Source: Marthasterias glacialis | Lineage: Eukaryota > Echinodermata > Asteroidea > Forcipulatida > Asteriidae | Length of the DNA stretch: 64,000 nt | Assembly (NCBI GenBank): GCA_911728455.2 | Contig: OU452231.1 | Coordinates: forward strand, 21,194,999-21,258,998 | Direction of reading: 5' to 3' | Part shown: one piece after another, positions 11,770 through 23,721 of the stretch | Layout: the number at the start of each line of letters is the position of its first letter | Numbering within the stretch: the first letter of the stretch is position 1 | The notes under the pieces: generated by a model | Told to the model about the DNA's origin: nothing | What the model saw: the letters and a program-made list of their open reading frames with translations, nothing else | Database searches by the model: none | Made by a program: the position numbers and the translations under genes

Positions 11770-12937
11770 CCATGGCCGTATGTACTGGCCATTTTCAGGG
11801 TGTCCTCACTCCGCAGTCCCTGGCATCCTCCCTGTTTATCACACAGCTCCAAGACCGGTATTTTCGGAAAGCCTATGAGCAGGGCTTTCCAACAGTGTCA
11901 AACTTGTTAGTTTCCCGCCAATACTTTGGGAGATAGAGTCGTTGGTAAGTCTTGTTTTCACTCTGTTACAGCCTCGTGTACAAAAGTGCCATTAGACATG
12001 CGTTTGAAGCGCATTCTGAGTAGCCCCGCTCCCTGGTCGTTTCAAGGCGGAAGTTGGCCCTGGCTGGCCAGGAAAACCCAATTTTCGGATGCAGGACAAT
12101 GGCAGCTAACTCCAGGTACAAGAAATTTCTCTCTAGCCCTATTATTTCTGGAGTTATTGACAGTGGCGCTGCCGACTTTTTTTTTCGGCGTTTTTTTTTT
12201 TTTTTTTTTTTTTTTGTGGCTTCGGTCCAGCACACACGTAGCAGCCTTGGCTATTGTTCACGTACACACACCATGGCCGTATGTACTGGCCATTTTCAGG
12301 GTGTCCTCACTCCGCAGTCCCTGGCATCCTCCCTGTTTATCACACCGCTCCAAGACCAGTATTTTCAGAAAGCCCATGAGCAGGGCTTTCCAACAGTGTC
12401 AAACTTGTTAATTTCCCGCCAATACTTTAGGAGATAGAGTCGTTGCTAAGGCTTGTTTTCACTCGGTTACAGCTTCGTGTACAAAAGTGCCATTAGACAT
12501 GCGTTTGAAGCGCATTCTGAGTAGCCCCGCTCCCTGGTCGTTTCAAGGCGGAAGTTGGCCCTGGCTGGCCAGGAAAACCCAATTTTCGGATGCATGACAA
12601 TGGCAGCTAAGTCCAGGTACAAGAAATTTCTCTCTAGCCCTATTATTTTTGGAGTTATTGGCAGTGGCGCTGCCGACTTCTTTTTTCGGCGTTTATTTAT
12701 TTATTTATTTTTTTGCTGGCTTCGGTCCAGCACACACGTAGCAGCATTGGCTATTGTTCACGTACACACACCATGGCCGTATGTACTGGCCATTTTCAGG
12801 GTGTCCTCACTCTGCAGTCGCTGGCATCCTCTCTGTTTATCCCACAGCTCCAAGACAGGTATTTTCGGAAAGCCCATGAGCAGGGCTTTCCAACAGTGTC
12901 AAACTTGTTAGTTTCCCGCCAATACTTTGGGAGATAG

Positions 12938-15900
12938 AGTCGTTGCTCAGTCTTGTTTTCACTCTGTTACAGCTTCGTGTACAAAACTGCCATTAGACAT
13001 GCGTTTGAAGCGCATTCTGAGCAGCCCCGCTCCCTGGTCGTTTCAAGGTGGAAGATGGCCCTGGCTGGCCAGGAAAACACGATTTTCTGATGCAGGACTA
13101 TGGCAGCTAACTCCAGGTACAAGAAATTTCTCTCTAGCCCTATTATTTTTGGAGTTATTGGCAGTGGCGCTGCCGACTTTTTTTTTCGGCGTTTTTTTTT
13201 GTTTTTTTTTTTTTTTGGTGGCTTCGGTCCAGCACACACGTAGCAGCCTTGGCTATTGTTCACGTACACACACCATGGCCGTATGTACTGGCCATTTTCA
13301 GGGTGTCCTCACTCCGCAGTCGCTGGCATCCTCCCTGTTTATCCCACAGCTCCAAGACCGGTATTTTCGGAAAGCCCATGAGCAGGGCTTTCCAACAGTG
13401 TCAAACTTGTTAGTTTCCCGCCAATACTTTAGGAGATAGAGTCGTTGCTAAGTCTTGTTTTCACTCTGTTACAGCTTCGTGTACAAAAGTGCCATTAGAC
13501 ATGCGTTTGAAGCGCATTCTGAGTAGCCCCGCTCCCTGGTCGTTTCAAGGCGGAAGTTGGCCCTGGCTGGCCAGGAAAACCCGATTTTCGGATGCAGGAC
13601 AATGGCAGCTAAGTCCAGGTACAAGAAATTTCTCTCTAGCCCTATTATTTTTGGAGTTATTGGCAGTGGCGCTGCCGACTTCTTTTTTCGGCATTTATTT
13701 ATTTATTTTTTTTTTTGCTGGCTTCGGTCCAGCACACACGTAGCAGCCTTGGCTATTGTTCACGTACACACACCATGGCCGTATGTACTGGCCATTTTCA
13801 GGGTGTCCTCACTCTGCAGTCGCTGGCATCCTCTCTGTTTATCCCACAGCTCCAAGACCGGTATTTTCGGAAAGCCCATGAGCAGGGCTTTCCAACAGTG
13901 TCAAACTTGTTAGTTTCCCGCCAATACTTTGGGAGATAGAGTCGTTGCTAAGTCTTGTTTTCACTCTGATACAGCTTCGTGTACAAAAGTGCCATTAGAC
14001 ATGCGTTTGAAGCGCATTCTGAGCAGCCCCCTCTCCCTGGTCGTTTCAAGGCGGAAGATGGCCCTGGCTGGCCAGGAAAACCCGATTCTCGGATGCAGGA
14101 CTATGGCAGCTAAGTCCAGGTACAAGAAATTTCTCTCTAGCCCTATTATTTTTGGAGTTATTGGCAGTGGCGCTGCCGACTTCTTTTTTCGGCGTTTTTT
14201 TTTTTTTTTTTTTTTTTGCTGGCTTCGGTCCAGCACACACGTAGCAGCCTTGGCTATTGTTCACGTACACACACCATGGCCGTATGTACTGGCCATTTTC
14301 AGAGTGTCCTCACTCCGCAGTCCCTGGCATCCTCCCTGTTTATCCCACAGCTCCAAGACCGGTATTTTCGGAAAGCCCATGAGCAGGGCTTTCCAACAGT
14401 GTCAAACTTGTTAGTTTCCCGCCAATACTTTGGGAGATAGAGTCGTTGCTCAGTCTTGTTTTCACTCTGTTACAGCTTCGTGTACAAAACTGCCATTAGA
14501 CATGCGTTTGAAGCGCATTCTGAGCAGCCCCGCTCCCTGGTCGTTTCAAGGTGGAAGATGGCCCTGGCTGGCCAGGAAAACACGATTTTCTGATGCAGGA
14601 CTATGGCAGCTAACTCCAGGTACAAGAAATTTCTCTCTAGCCCTATTATTTTTGGAGTTATTGGCAGTGGCGCTGCCGACTTTTTTTTTCGGCGTTTTTT
14701 TTTTTTTTTTTTTTTTTTTTGGTGGCTTCGGTCCAGCACACACGTAGCAGCCTTGGCTATTGTTCACGTACACACACCATGGCCGTATGTACTGGCCATT
14801 TTCAGGGTGTCCTCACTCCGCAGTCGCTGGCATCCTCCCTGTTTATCCCACAGCTCCAAGACCGGTATTTTCGGAAAGCCCATGAGCAGGGCTTTCCAAC
14901 AGTGTCAAACTTGTTAGTTTCCCGCCAATACTTTAGGAGATAGAGTCGTTGCTAAGTCTTGTTTTCACTCTGTTACAGCTTCGTGTACAAAAGTGCCATT
15001 AGACATGCGTTTGAAGCGCATTCTGAGTAGCCCCGCTCCCTGGTCGTTTCAAGGCGGAAGTTGGCCCTGGCTGGCCAGGAAAACCCGATTTTCGGATGCA
15101 GGACAATGGCAGCTAAGTCCAGGTACAAGAAATTTCTCTCTAGCCCTATTATTTTTGGAGTTATTGGCAGTGGCGCTGCCGACTTCTTTTTTCGGCGTTT
15201 ATTTATTTTTTTTTTTTTTTGCTGGCTTCGGTCCAGCACACACGTAGCAGCCTTGGCTATTGTTCACGTACACACACCATGGCCGTATGTACTGGCCATT
15301 TTCAGGGTGTCCTCACTCTGCAGTCGCTGGCATCCTCTCTGTTTATCCCACAGCTCCAAGACCGGTATTTTCGGAAAGCCCATGAGCAGGGCTTTCCAAC
15401 AGTGTCAAACTTGTTAGTTTCCCGCCAATACTTTGGGAGATAGAGTCGTTGCTAAGTCTTGTTTTCACTCTGATACAGCTTCGTGTACAAAAGTGCCATT
15501 AGACATGCGTTTGAAGCGCATTCTGAGCAGCCCCCTCTCCCTGGTCGTTTCAAGGCGGAAGATGGCCCTGGCTGGCCAGGAAAACCCGATTCTCGGATGC
15601 AGGACTATGGCAGCTAAGTCCAGGTACAAGAAATTTCTCTCTAGCCCTATTATTTTTGGAGTTATTGGCAGTGGCGCTGCCGACTTCTTTTTTCGGCGTT
15701 TTTTTTTTTTTTTTTTTTTTGCTGGCTTCGGTCCAGCACACACGTAGCAGCCTTGGCTATTGTTCACGTACACACACCATGGCCGTATGTACTGGCCATT
15801 TTCAGAGTGTCCTCACTCCGCAGTCCCTGGCATCCTCCCTGTTTATCCCACAGCTCCAAGACCGGTATTTTCGGAAAGCCCATGAGCAGGGCTTTCCAAC

Positions 15901-15943
15901 AGTGTTAAACTTGTTAGTTTCCCGCCAATACTTTGGGAGATAG
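12938..15943. repeat. 1.5-kb trimer repeated twice
   Basis: Units 12938, 13440 and 13940 recur as 14441, 14944 and 15444, about 1,503 bp apart. Shared private variants include AAAACACGATTTTCTGATG in the first unit, CACTCTGCAG with CCTCTCTG in the second, and TCTGATACAG with CCCCCTCTCCC in the third. Differences between copies are mainly T-tract composition and a few single bases, such as GTGTTAAAC near 15901. Confidence 0.9.
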
Positions 15944-16442
15944 AGTCGTTGCTAAGTCTTGTTTTCACTCTGATACAGCTTCGTGTACAAAAGTGCCATT
16001 AGACATGCGTTTGAAGCGCATTCTGAGTAGCCCCGCTCCCTGGTCGTTTCAAGGCGGAAGTTGGCCCTGGCTGGCCAGGAAAACCCGATTTTCGGATGCA
16101 GTACAATGGCAGCTAAGTCCAGGTACAAGAAATTTCTCTCTAGCCCTATTATTTTTGGAGTTATTGGCAGTGGCGCTGCCGACTTCTTTTTTCGGCGTTT
16201 TTTTTTTTTTTTTTTTTTTGCTGGCTTCGGTCCAGCACACACGTAGCAGCCTTGGCTATTGTTCACGTACACACACCATGGCCGTATGTACTGGCCATTT
16301 TCAGGGTGTCCTCACTCCGCAGTCCCTGGCATCCTCCCTGTTTATCCCACAGCTCCAAGACCGGTATTTTCGGAAAGCCCATGAGCAGGGCTTTCCAACA
16401 GTGTCAAACTTGTTAGTTTCCCGCCAATACTTTGGGAGATAG

Positions 16443-16930
16443 AGTCGTTGCTAAGTCTTGTTTTCACTCTGTTACAGCTTCGTGTACAAAAGTGCCATTA
16501 GACATGCGTTTGAAGCGCATTCTGAGTAGCCCCGCTCCCTAGTCGTTTCAAGGCGGAAGTTGGCCCTGGCTGGCCAGGAAACCCGATTTTCGGATGCAGT
16601 ACAATGGCAGCTAAGTCCAGGTACAAGAAATTTCTCTCTAGCCCTATTATTTTTGGAGTTATTGGCAGTGGCGCTGCCGACTTCTTTTTTCGGCGTTTTT
16701 TTTTTTTTGTGGCTACGGTCCAGCACACACGTATCAGCCTTGGCTATTGTTCACGTACACACACCATGGCCGTATGTACTGGCCATTTTCAGGGTGTCCT
16801 CACTCCGCAGTCGCTGGCATCCTCCCTGTTTATCCCACAGCTCCAAGACATGTATTTTCGGAAAGCCCATGAGCAGGGCTTTCCAACAGTGTCAAACGTG
16901 TTAGTTTCCCGCCAATACTTTGGGAGATAG
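16443..16930. repeat. Shortened satellite unit (488 bp)
   Basis: The unit has GGAAACCCG instead of GGAAAACCCG, a short T tract of about 13, and the GTGGCTACGG...CGTATCAG variant. It also carries CCTAGTCG for CCTGGTCG and AAGACATGTA for AAGACCGGTA. It is the first unit from the left with the CTACGG/TATCAG pair of changes. Confidence 0.85.
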
Positions 16931-17930
16931 AGTCGTTGCTAAGTCTCGTTTTCACTCTGTTACAGCTTCGTGTACAAAAGTGCCATTAGACATGCGTTTG
17001 AAGCGCATTCTGAGCAGCCCCGCTCCCTGGTCGTTTCACGGCGGAAGATGGCCCTGGCTGGCCAGGAAAACCCAATTTTCGGATGCAGGACTATGGCAGC
17101 TAACTCAAGGTACAAGAAATTTCTCTCTAGCCGTATTATTTTTGGAGTTATTGGCAGTGGCGCTGCCGACTTCTTTTTTCGGCGTTTATTTATTTATTTA
17201 TTTTTTTGCTGGCTTCGGTCCGGCACACACGTAGCAGCCTTGGCTATTGTTCACGTACACACACCATGGCCGTATGTACTGGCCATTTTCAGGGTGTCCT
17301 CACTCTGCAGTCGCTGGCATCCTCCCTGTTTATCCCACAGCTCCAAGACCGGTATTTTCGGAAAGCCCATGAGCAGGGCTTTCCAACAGTGTCAAACTTG
17401 TTAGTTTCCCGCCAATACTTTGGGAGATAGAGTCGTTGCTAAGTCTTGTTTTCACTCTGTTACAGCTTCGTGTACAAAAGTGCCATTAGACATGCGTTTG
17501 AAGCGCATTCTGAGCAGCCACGCTACCTGGTCGTTTCAGAGCGGAAGATGGCCCTGGCTGGCCAGGAAAAGCCGATTTTCGGATGCAAGACTATGGCAGC
17601 TAACTCCAGGTACAAGAAATTTCTCTCTAGCCCTATTATTTTTGGAGTTATTGGCAGTGGCGCTGCCGACTTCTTTTTTCGGCGTTTTTTTTTTTTTTTT
17701 TTTTTTTGCTGGCTTCGGTCCAGCACACACGTAGCAGCCTTGGCTATTGTTCACGTACACACACCATGGCCGTATGTACTGGCCATTTTCAGGGTGTCCT
17801 CACTCCGCAGTCCCTGGCATCCTCCCTGTTTATCACACAGCTCCAAGACCGGTATTTTCGGAAAGCCCATGAGCAGGGCTTTCCAACAGTGTTAAACTTG
17901 TTAGTTTCCCGCCAATACTGCGGGAGACAG

Positions 17931-18430
17931 AGTCGTTGCTAAGTCTTGTTTTCACTCTGTTACAGCTTCGTGTACAAAAGTGCCATTAGACATGCGTTTG
18001 AAGCGCATTCTGAGTAGCCCTGCTCCCTGGTCGTTTCAAGGCGGAAGTTGGCCCTGGCTGGCCAGGAAAACCCAATTTTCGGATGCAGGACAATGGCAGC
18101 TAACTCCAGGTACAAGAAATTTCTCTCTAGCCGTATTATTTTTGGAGTTATTGGCAGTGGCGCTGCCGACTTCTTTTTTCGGCGTTTATTTATTTATTTA
18201 TTTTTTTGCTGGCTTCGGTCCAGCACACACGTAGCAGCCTTGGCTATTGTTCACGTACACACACCATGGCCGTATGTACTGGCCATTTTCAGGGTGTCCT
18301 CACTCTGCAGTCCCTGGCATCCTCCCTGTTTATCACATAGCTCCAAGACCGGTATTTTCGGAAAGCCCATGAGCAGGGCTTTCCAACAGTGTCAAACTTG
18401 TTAGTTTTCCGCCAATTCTGTGGGAGATAG
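17931..18430. repeat. Unit nearly identical to unit 8451-8950 on the far side of the transposon
   Basis: It shares GGGAGACAG at the junction, GCCCTGCTCC, TAGCCGTATT, CACTCTGCAG, CACATAGCTCC and CCAATTCTGTGGGAG with unit 8451. I see only about two differences: TCCAGCAC against TCCATCAC, and TTTTCCGCC against TTTCCCGCC. Their spacing is 9,480 bp. Confidence 0.85.
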
Positions 18431-18932
18431 AGTCGTTGCTAAGTCTCGTTTTCACTCTGTTACAGCTTCGTGTACAAAAGTGCCATTAGACATGCGTTTG
18501 AAGCGCATTCTGAGCAGCCCCGCTCCCTGGTCGTTTCAAGGTGGAAGATGGCCCTGGCTGGCCAGGAAAACCCGATTTTCGGATGTAAGACTATGGCCGC
18601 TAACTCCAGATACAAGAAATTTCTCTCTAGCCCTATTATTTTTGGAGTTATTGGCAGTGGCGCTGCTGACTTCTTTTTTCAGCGTTTTTTTTTTTTTTTT
18701 TTTTTTTTTGCTGGCTTCGGTCCAGCACACACGTAGCAGCCTTGGCTATTGTTCACGTACACACACCATGGCCGTATGTACTGGCCATTTTCAGGGTGTC
18801 CTCACTCCGCAGTCCCTGGCATCCTCCCTGTTTATCACACAGCTCCAAGACCAGTATTTTCGGAAAGCCCATGAGCAGGGCTTTCCAACAGTGTCAAACT
18901 TGTTAGTTTCCCGCCAATACTTTAGGAGATAG

Positions 18933-19432
18933 AGTCGTTGCTAAGTCTTGTTTTCACTCTGTTACAGCTTCATGTACAAAAGTGCCATTAGACATGCGTT
19001 TGAAGCGCATTCTGAGCATCCCCGCTCCCTGGTCGTTTCACGGCGGAAGATGGCCCTGGCTGGCCAGGAAAACACGATTTTCGGATGCAGGACTATGGCA
19101 GCTAACTCCAGATACAGGAAATTTCTCTCTAGCCCTATTATTTTTGGAGTTATTGGCAGTGGCGCTGCCGACTTCTTTTTTCGGCGTTTATTTATTTATT
19201 AATTTTTTTGCTGGCTTCGGTCCAGCACTCACGTAGCAGCCTTGGCTATTGTTCACGTACACACACCATGGCCGTATGTACTGGCCATTTTCAGGGTGTC
19301 CTCACTCCGCAGTCGCTGGCATCCTCCCTGTTTATCACACAGCTCCAAGACAGATATTTTCGGAAAGCCCATGAGCAGGGCTTTCCAACAGTGTCAAACT
19401 TGTTAGTTTCCCGCCAATACTTTGGGAGATAG
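18933..19432. repeat. First unit with the TTAATTTTTTT form of the T-rich tract
   Basis: The tract reads (TTTA) repeats, then TTAATTTTTTT. All (TTTA)n units before this position have TTTATTTTTTT or longer T instead. Most (TTTA)n units after it have the TTAA form. Those at 53515 and 54015 have the old form again. Confidence 0.85.
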
Positions 19433-20184
19433 AGTCGTTGCTAAGTCTTGTTTTCACTCTGTTTCAGCTTCGTGTACAAAAGTGCCATTAGACATGCGTT
19501 TGAAGCGCATTCTGAGTAGCCCCGCTCCCTGGTCGTTTCAAGGCGGAAGTTGGCCCTGGCTGGCCAGGAAAACCCAATTTTCGGATGAAAGACAATGGCA
19601 GCTAAGTCCAGGTACAAGAAATTTCTCTCTAGCCCTATTATTTTTGGAGTTATTGGCAGTGGCGCTGCCGACTTCTTTTTTCGGCGTTTTTTTTTTTTTT
19701 TTTTTTTTTTGTGGCTACGGTCCAGCACACACGTATCAGCCTTGGCTATTGTTCACGTACACACACCATGGCCGTATGTACTGGCCATTTTCAGGGTGTC
19801 CTCACTCCGCAGTCGCTGGCATCCTCCTTGTTTATCCCACAGCTCCAAGACCGGTATTTTCGGAAAGCCCATGAGCAGGGCTTTCCAACAGTGTCAAACG
19901 TGTTAGTTTCCCGCCAATACTTTGGGAGATAGAGTCGTTGCTAAGTCTTGTTTTCACTCTGTTACAGCTTCGTGTACAAAAGTGCCATTAGACATGCGTT
20001 TGAAGCGCATTCTGAGTAGCCCCGCTCCCTGGTCGTTTCAAGGCGGAAGTTGGCCCTGGCTGGCCAGGAAAACCCGATTTTCGGATGCAGGACAATGGCA
20101 GCTAAGTCCAGGTACAAGAAATTTCTCTCTAGCCCTATTATTTTGGAGTTATTGGCAGTGGCGCTGCCGACTTCTTTTTTCGGC

Positions 20185-20218
<34 letters not shown>

Positions 20219-20439
20219 TGGCTACGGTCCAGCACACACGTATCAGCCTTGGCTATTGTTCACGTACACACACCATGGCCGTATGTACTGGCCATTTTCA
20301 GGGTGTCCTCACTCCGCAGTCGCTGGCATCCTCCTTGTTTATCCCACAGCTCCAAGACCGGTATTTTCGGAAAGCCCATGAGCAGGGCTTTCCAACAGTG
20401 TCAAACTTGTTAGTTTCCCGCCAATACTTTGGGAGATAG

Positions 20440-22445
20440 AGTCGTTGCTAAGTCTTGTTTTCACTCTGTTACAGCTTCGTGTACAAAAGTGCCATTAGAC
20501 ATGCGTTTGAAGCGCATTCTGAGTAGCCCCGCTCCCTGGTCGTTTCACGGCGGAAGTTGGCCCTGGCTGGCCAGGAAAACCCGATTTTCGGATGCAGGAC
20601 TATGGCAGCTAACTCCAGGTACAAGAAATTTCTCTCTAGCCCTATTATTTCTGGAGTTATTGGCAGTGGCGCTACCGACTTCTTTTTTCGGCGTTTTTTT
20701 TTTTTTTTTTTTTTTTTTTGCTGGCTTCGGTCCAGCACACACGTAGCAGCCTTGGCTATTGTTCACGTACACACACCATGGCCGTATGTACTGGCCATTT
20801 TCAGGGTGTCCTCACTCCGCAGTCGCTGGCATCCTCCCTGTTTCTCACACAGCTCCAAGACCGGTATTTTCGGAAAGCCCATGAGCAGGGCTTTCCAACA
20901 GTGTCAAACTTGTTAGTTTTCCGCCAATACTTTGGGAGATAGAGTCGTTGCTAAGTCTTGTTTTCACTCTGTTACAGCTTCGTGTACAAAAGTGCCATTA
21001 GACATGCGTTTGAAGCGCATTCTGAGTAGCCCCGCTCCCTGGTCGTTTCAAGGCGGAAGTTGGCCCTGGCTGGCCAGGAAAACCCGATTTTCGGATGCAG
21101 GACAATGGCAGCTAACTCCAGGTACAAGAAATTTTTCTCTAGCCCTATTATTTTTGGAGTTATTGGCAGTGGCGCTGACGACTTCTTTTTTCGGCGTTTA
21201 TTTATTTATTAATTTTTTTGCTGGCTTCGGTCCAGCACACACGTAGCAGCCTTGGCTATTGTTCACGTACACGCACCATGGCCGTATGTACTGGCCATTT
21301 TCAGGGTGTCCTCACTCCGCAGTCCTTGGCATCCTCCCTGTTTATCACACAGCTCCAAGACCAGTATTTTCGGAAAGCCCATGAGCAGGGCTTTCCAACA
21401 GTGTCAAACTTGTTAGTTTCCCGCCAATACTTTGGGAGATAGAGTCGTTGCTAAGTCTTGTTTTCACTCTGTTACAGCTTCGTGTACAAAAGTGCCATTA
21501 GACATGCGTTTGAAGCGCATTCTGAGTAGCCCCGCTCCCTGGTCGTTTCACGGCGGAAGTTGGCCCTGGCTGGCCAGGAAAACCCGATTTTCGGATGCAG
21601 GACTATGGCAGCTAACTCCAGGTACAAGAAATGTTTCTCTAGCCCTATTATTTCTGGAGTTATTGGCAGTGGCGCTACCGACTTCTTTTTTCGGCGTTTT
21701 TTTTTTTTTTTTTTTTTTTTTTGCTGGCTTCGGTCCAGCACACACGTAGCAGCCTTGGCTATTGTTCACGTACACACACCATGGCCGTATGTACTGGCCA
21801 TTTTCAGGGTGTCCTCACTCCGCAGTCGCTGGCATCCTCCCTGTTTCTCACACAGCTCCAAGACCGGTATTTTCGGAAAGCCCATGAGCAGGGCTTTCCA
21901 ACAGTGTCAAACTTGTTAGTTTTCCGCCAATACTTTGGGAGATAGAGTCGTTGCTAAGTCTTGTTTTCACTCTGTTACAGCTTCGTGTACAAAAGTGCCA
22001 TTAGACATGCGTTTGAAGCGCATTCTGAGTAGCCCCGCTCCCTGGTCGTTTCAAGGCGGAAGTTGGCCCTGGCTGGCCAGGAAAACCCGATTTTCGGATG
22101 CAGGACAATGGCAGCTAACTCCAGGTACAAGAAATTTTTCTCTAGCCCTATTATTTTTGGAGTTATTGGCAGTGGCGCTGACGACTTCTTTTTTCGGCGT
22201 TTATTTATTTATTAATTTTTTTGCTGGCTTCGGTCCAGCACACACGTAGCAGCCTTGGCTATTGTTCACGTACACGCACCATGGCCGTATGTACTGGCCA
22301 TTTTCAGGGTGTCCTCACTCCGCAGTCCTTGGCATCCTCCCTGTTTATCACACAGCTCCAAGACCAGTATTTTCGGAAAGCCCATGAGCAGGGCTTTCCA
22401 ACAGTGTCAAACTTGTTAGTTTCCCGCCAATACTTTGGGAGATAG
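20440..22445. repeat. 1,003-bp dimer in two adjacent copies
   Basis: Units 20440 and 20943 recur as 21443 and 21946. Shared variants: TTTCACGGCGG, GCGCTACCGAC and CTGTTTCTCACAC in the first unit; GCGCTGACGAC, ACACGCACC and CAGTCCTTGG in the second. The copies differ at AAATGTTTCTC near 21631. A third copy lies at 23943-24943. Confidence 0.92.
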
Positions 22446-22935
22446 AGTTGTTGCTAAGTCTTGTTTTCACTCTGTTACAGCTTCGTGTACAAAAGTGCCA
22501 ATAGACATGCGTTTGAAGCGCATTCTGAGCAGCCCCGCTCCCTGGTCGTTTCAAGGTGGAAGATGGCCCTGGCTGGCCAGGAAAACCCGATTTTCGGATG
22601 CAGGACAATGGCAGCTAAGTCCAGGTACAGGAAATTTCTCTCTAGCCCTATTATTTTTGGAGTTATTGGCAGTGGCGCTGCCGACTTCTTTTTTCGGCGG
22701 TTTTTTTTTTTTTTTGGCTACGGTCCAGCACACACGTATCAGCCTTGGCTATTGTTCACGTACACACACCATGGCCGTATGTACTGGCCATTTTCAGGGT
22801 GTCCTCACTCCGCAGTCCCTGGCATCCTCCCTGTTTATCACACAGCTCCAAGACCAGTATTTTCGGAAAGCCCATGAGCAGGGCTTTCCAACAGTGTCAA
22901 ACTTGTTAGTTTCCCGCCAATACTGTGGGAGATAG

Positions 22936-23686
22936 AGTCGTTGCTAAGTCTTGTTTTCACTCTGTTACGGCTTCGTGTACAAAAGTGCCATTAGACATGC
23001 GTTTGAAGCGCATTCTGAGTAGCCCCGCTCCCTGGTCGTTTCAAGGCGGAAGTTGGCCCTGGCTGGCCAGGAAAACCCAATTTTCGGATGAAAGACAATG
23101 GCAGCTAAGTCCAGGTACAGGAAATTTCTCTCTAGCCCTATTATTTTTGGAGTTATTGGCAGTGGCGCTGCCGACTTCTTTTTTCGGCGTTTTTTTTTTT
23201 TTGTTTTTTTTTGTGGCTACGGTCCAGCACACACGTATCAGCCTTGGCTATTGTTCACGTACACACACCATGGCCGTATGTACTGGCCATTTTCAGGGTG
23301 TCCTCACTCCGCAGTCGCTGGCATCCTCCTTGTTTATCCCACAGCTCCAAGACCGGTATTTTCGGAAAGCCCATGAGCAGGGCTTTCCAACAGTGTCAAA
23401 CTTGTTAGTTTCCCGCCAATACTTTGGGAGATAGAGTCGTTGCTAAGTCTTGTTTTCACTCTGTTACAGCTTCGTGTACAAAAGTGCCATTAGACATGCG
23501 TTTGAAGCGCATTCTGAGTAGCCCCGCTCCCTGGTCGTTTCAAGGCGGAAGTTGGCCCTGGCTGGCCAGGAAAACCCGATTTTCGGATGCAGGACAATGG
23601 CAGCTAAGTCCAGGTACAAGAAATTTCTCTCTAGCCCTATTATTTTGGAGTTATTGGCAGTGGCGCTGCCGACTTCTTTTTTCGGC

Positions 23687-23721
<35 letters not shown>

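Larger units (their letters stand above)
9955..11936. repeat. Satellite unit interrupted by a transposon
   Basis: The 5' part of the unit ends at 10286 inside the CACACA stretch before CCATGG. The 3' part resumes at 11770 with CCATGG. Leaving out 10287-11769 joins 332 and 167 bp into a 499-bp unit of ordinary sequence; its T tract is one T shorter than usual. The insertion therefore removed no satellite sequence. Confidence 0.93.

Noticed and set aside
13440..13939. AACCCGATTTTCGG inverted repeat (CCGA-TTT-TCGG) as a seventh constant hairpin
   Set aside because: Many units read AACCCAATTTTCGG, which breaks the stem, so it is a polymorphism and not a constant part of the unit.
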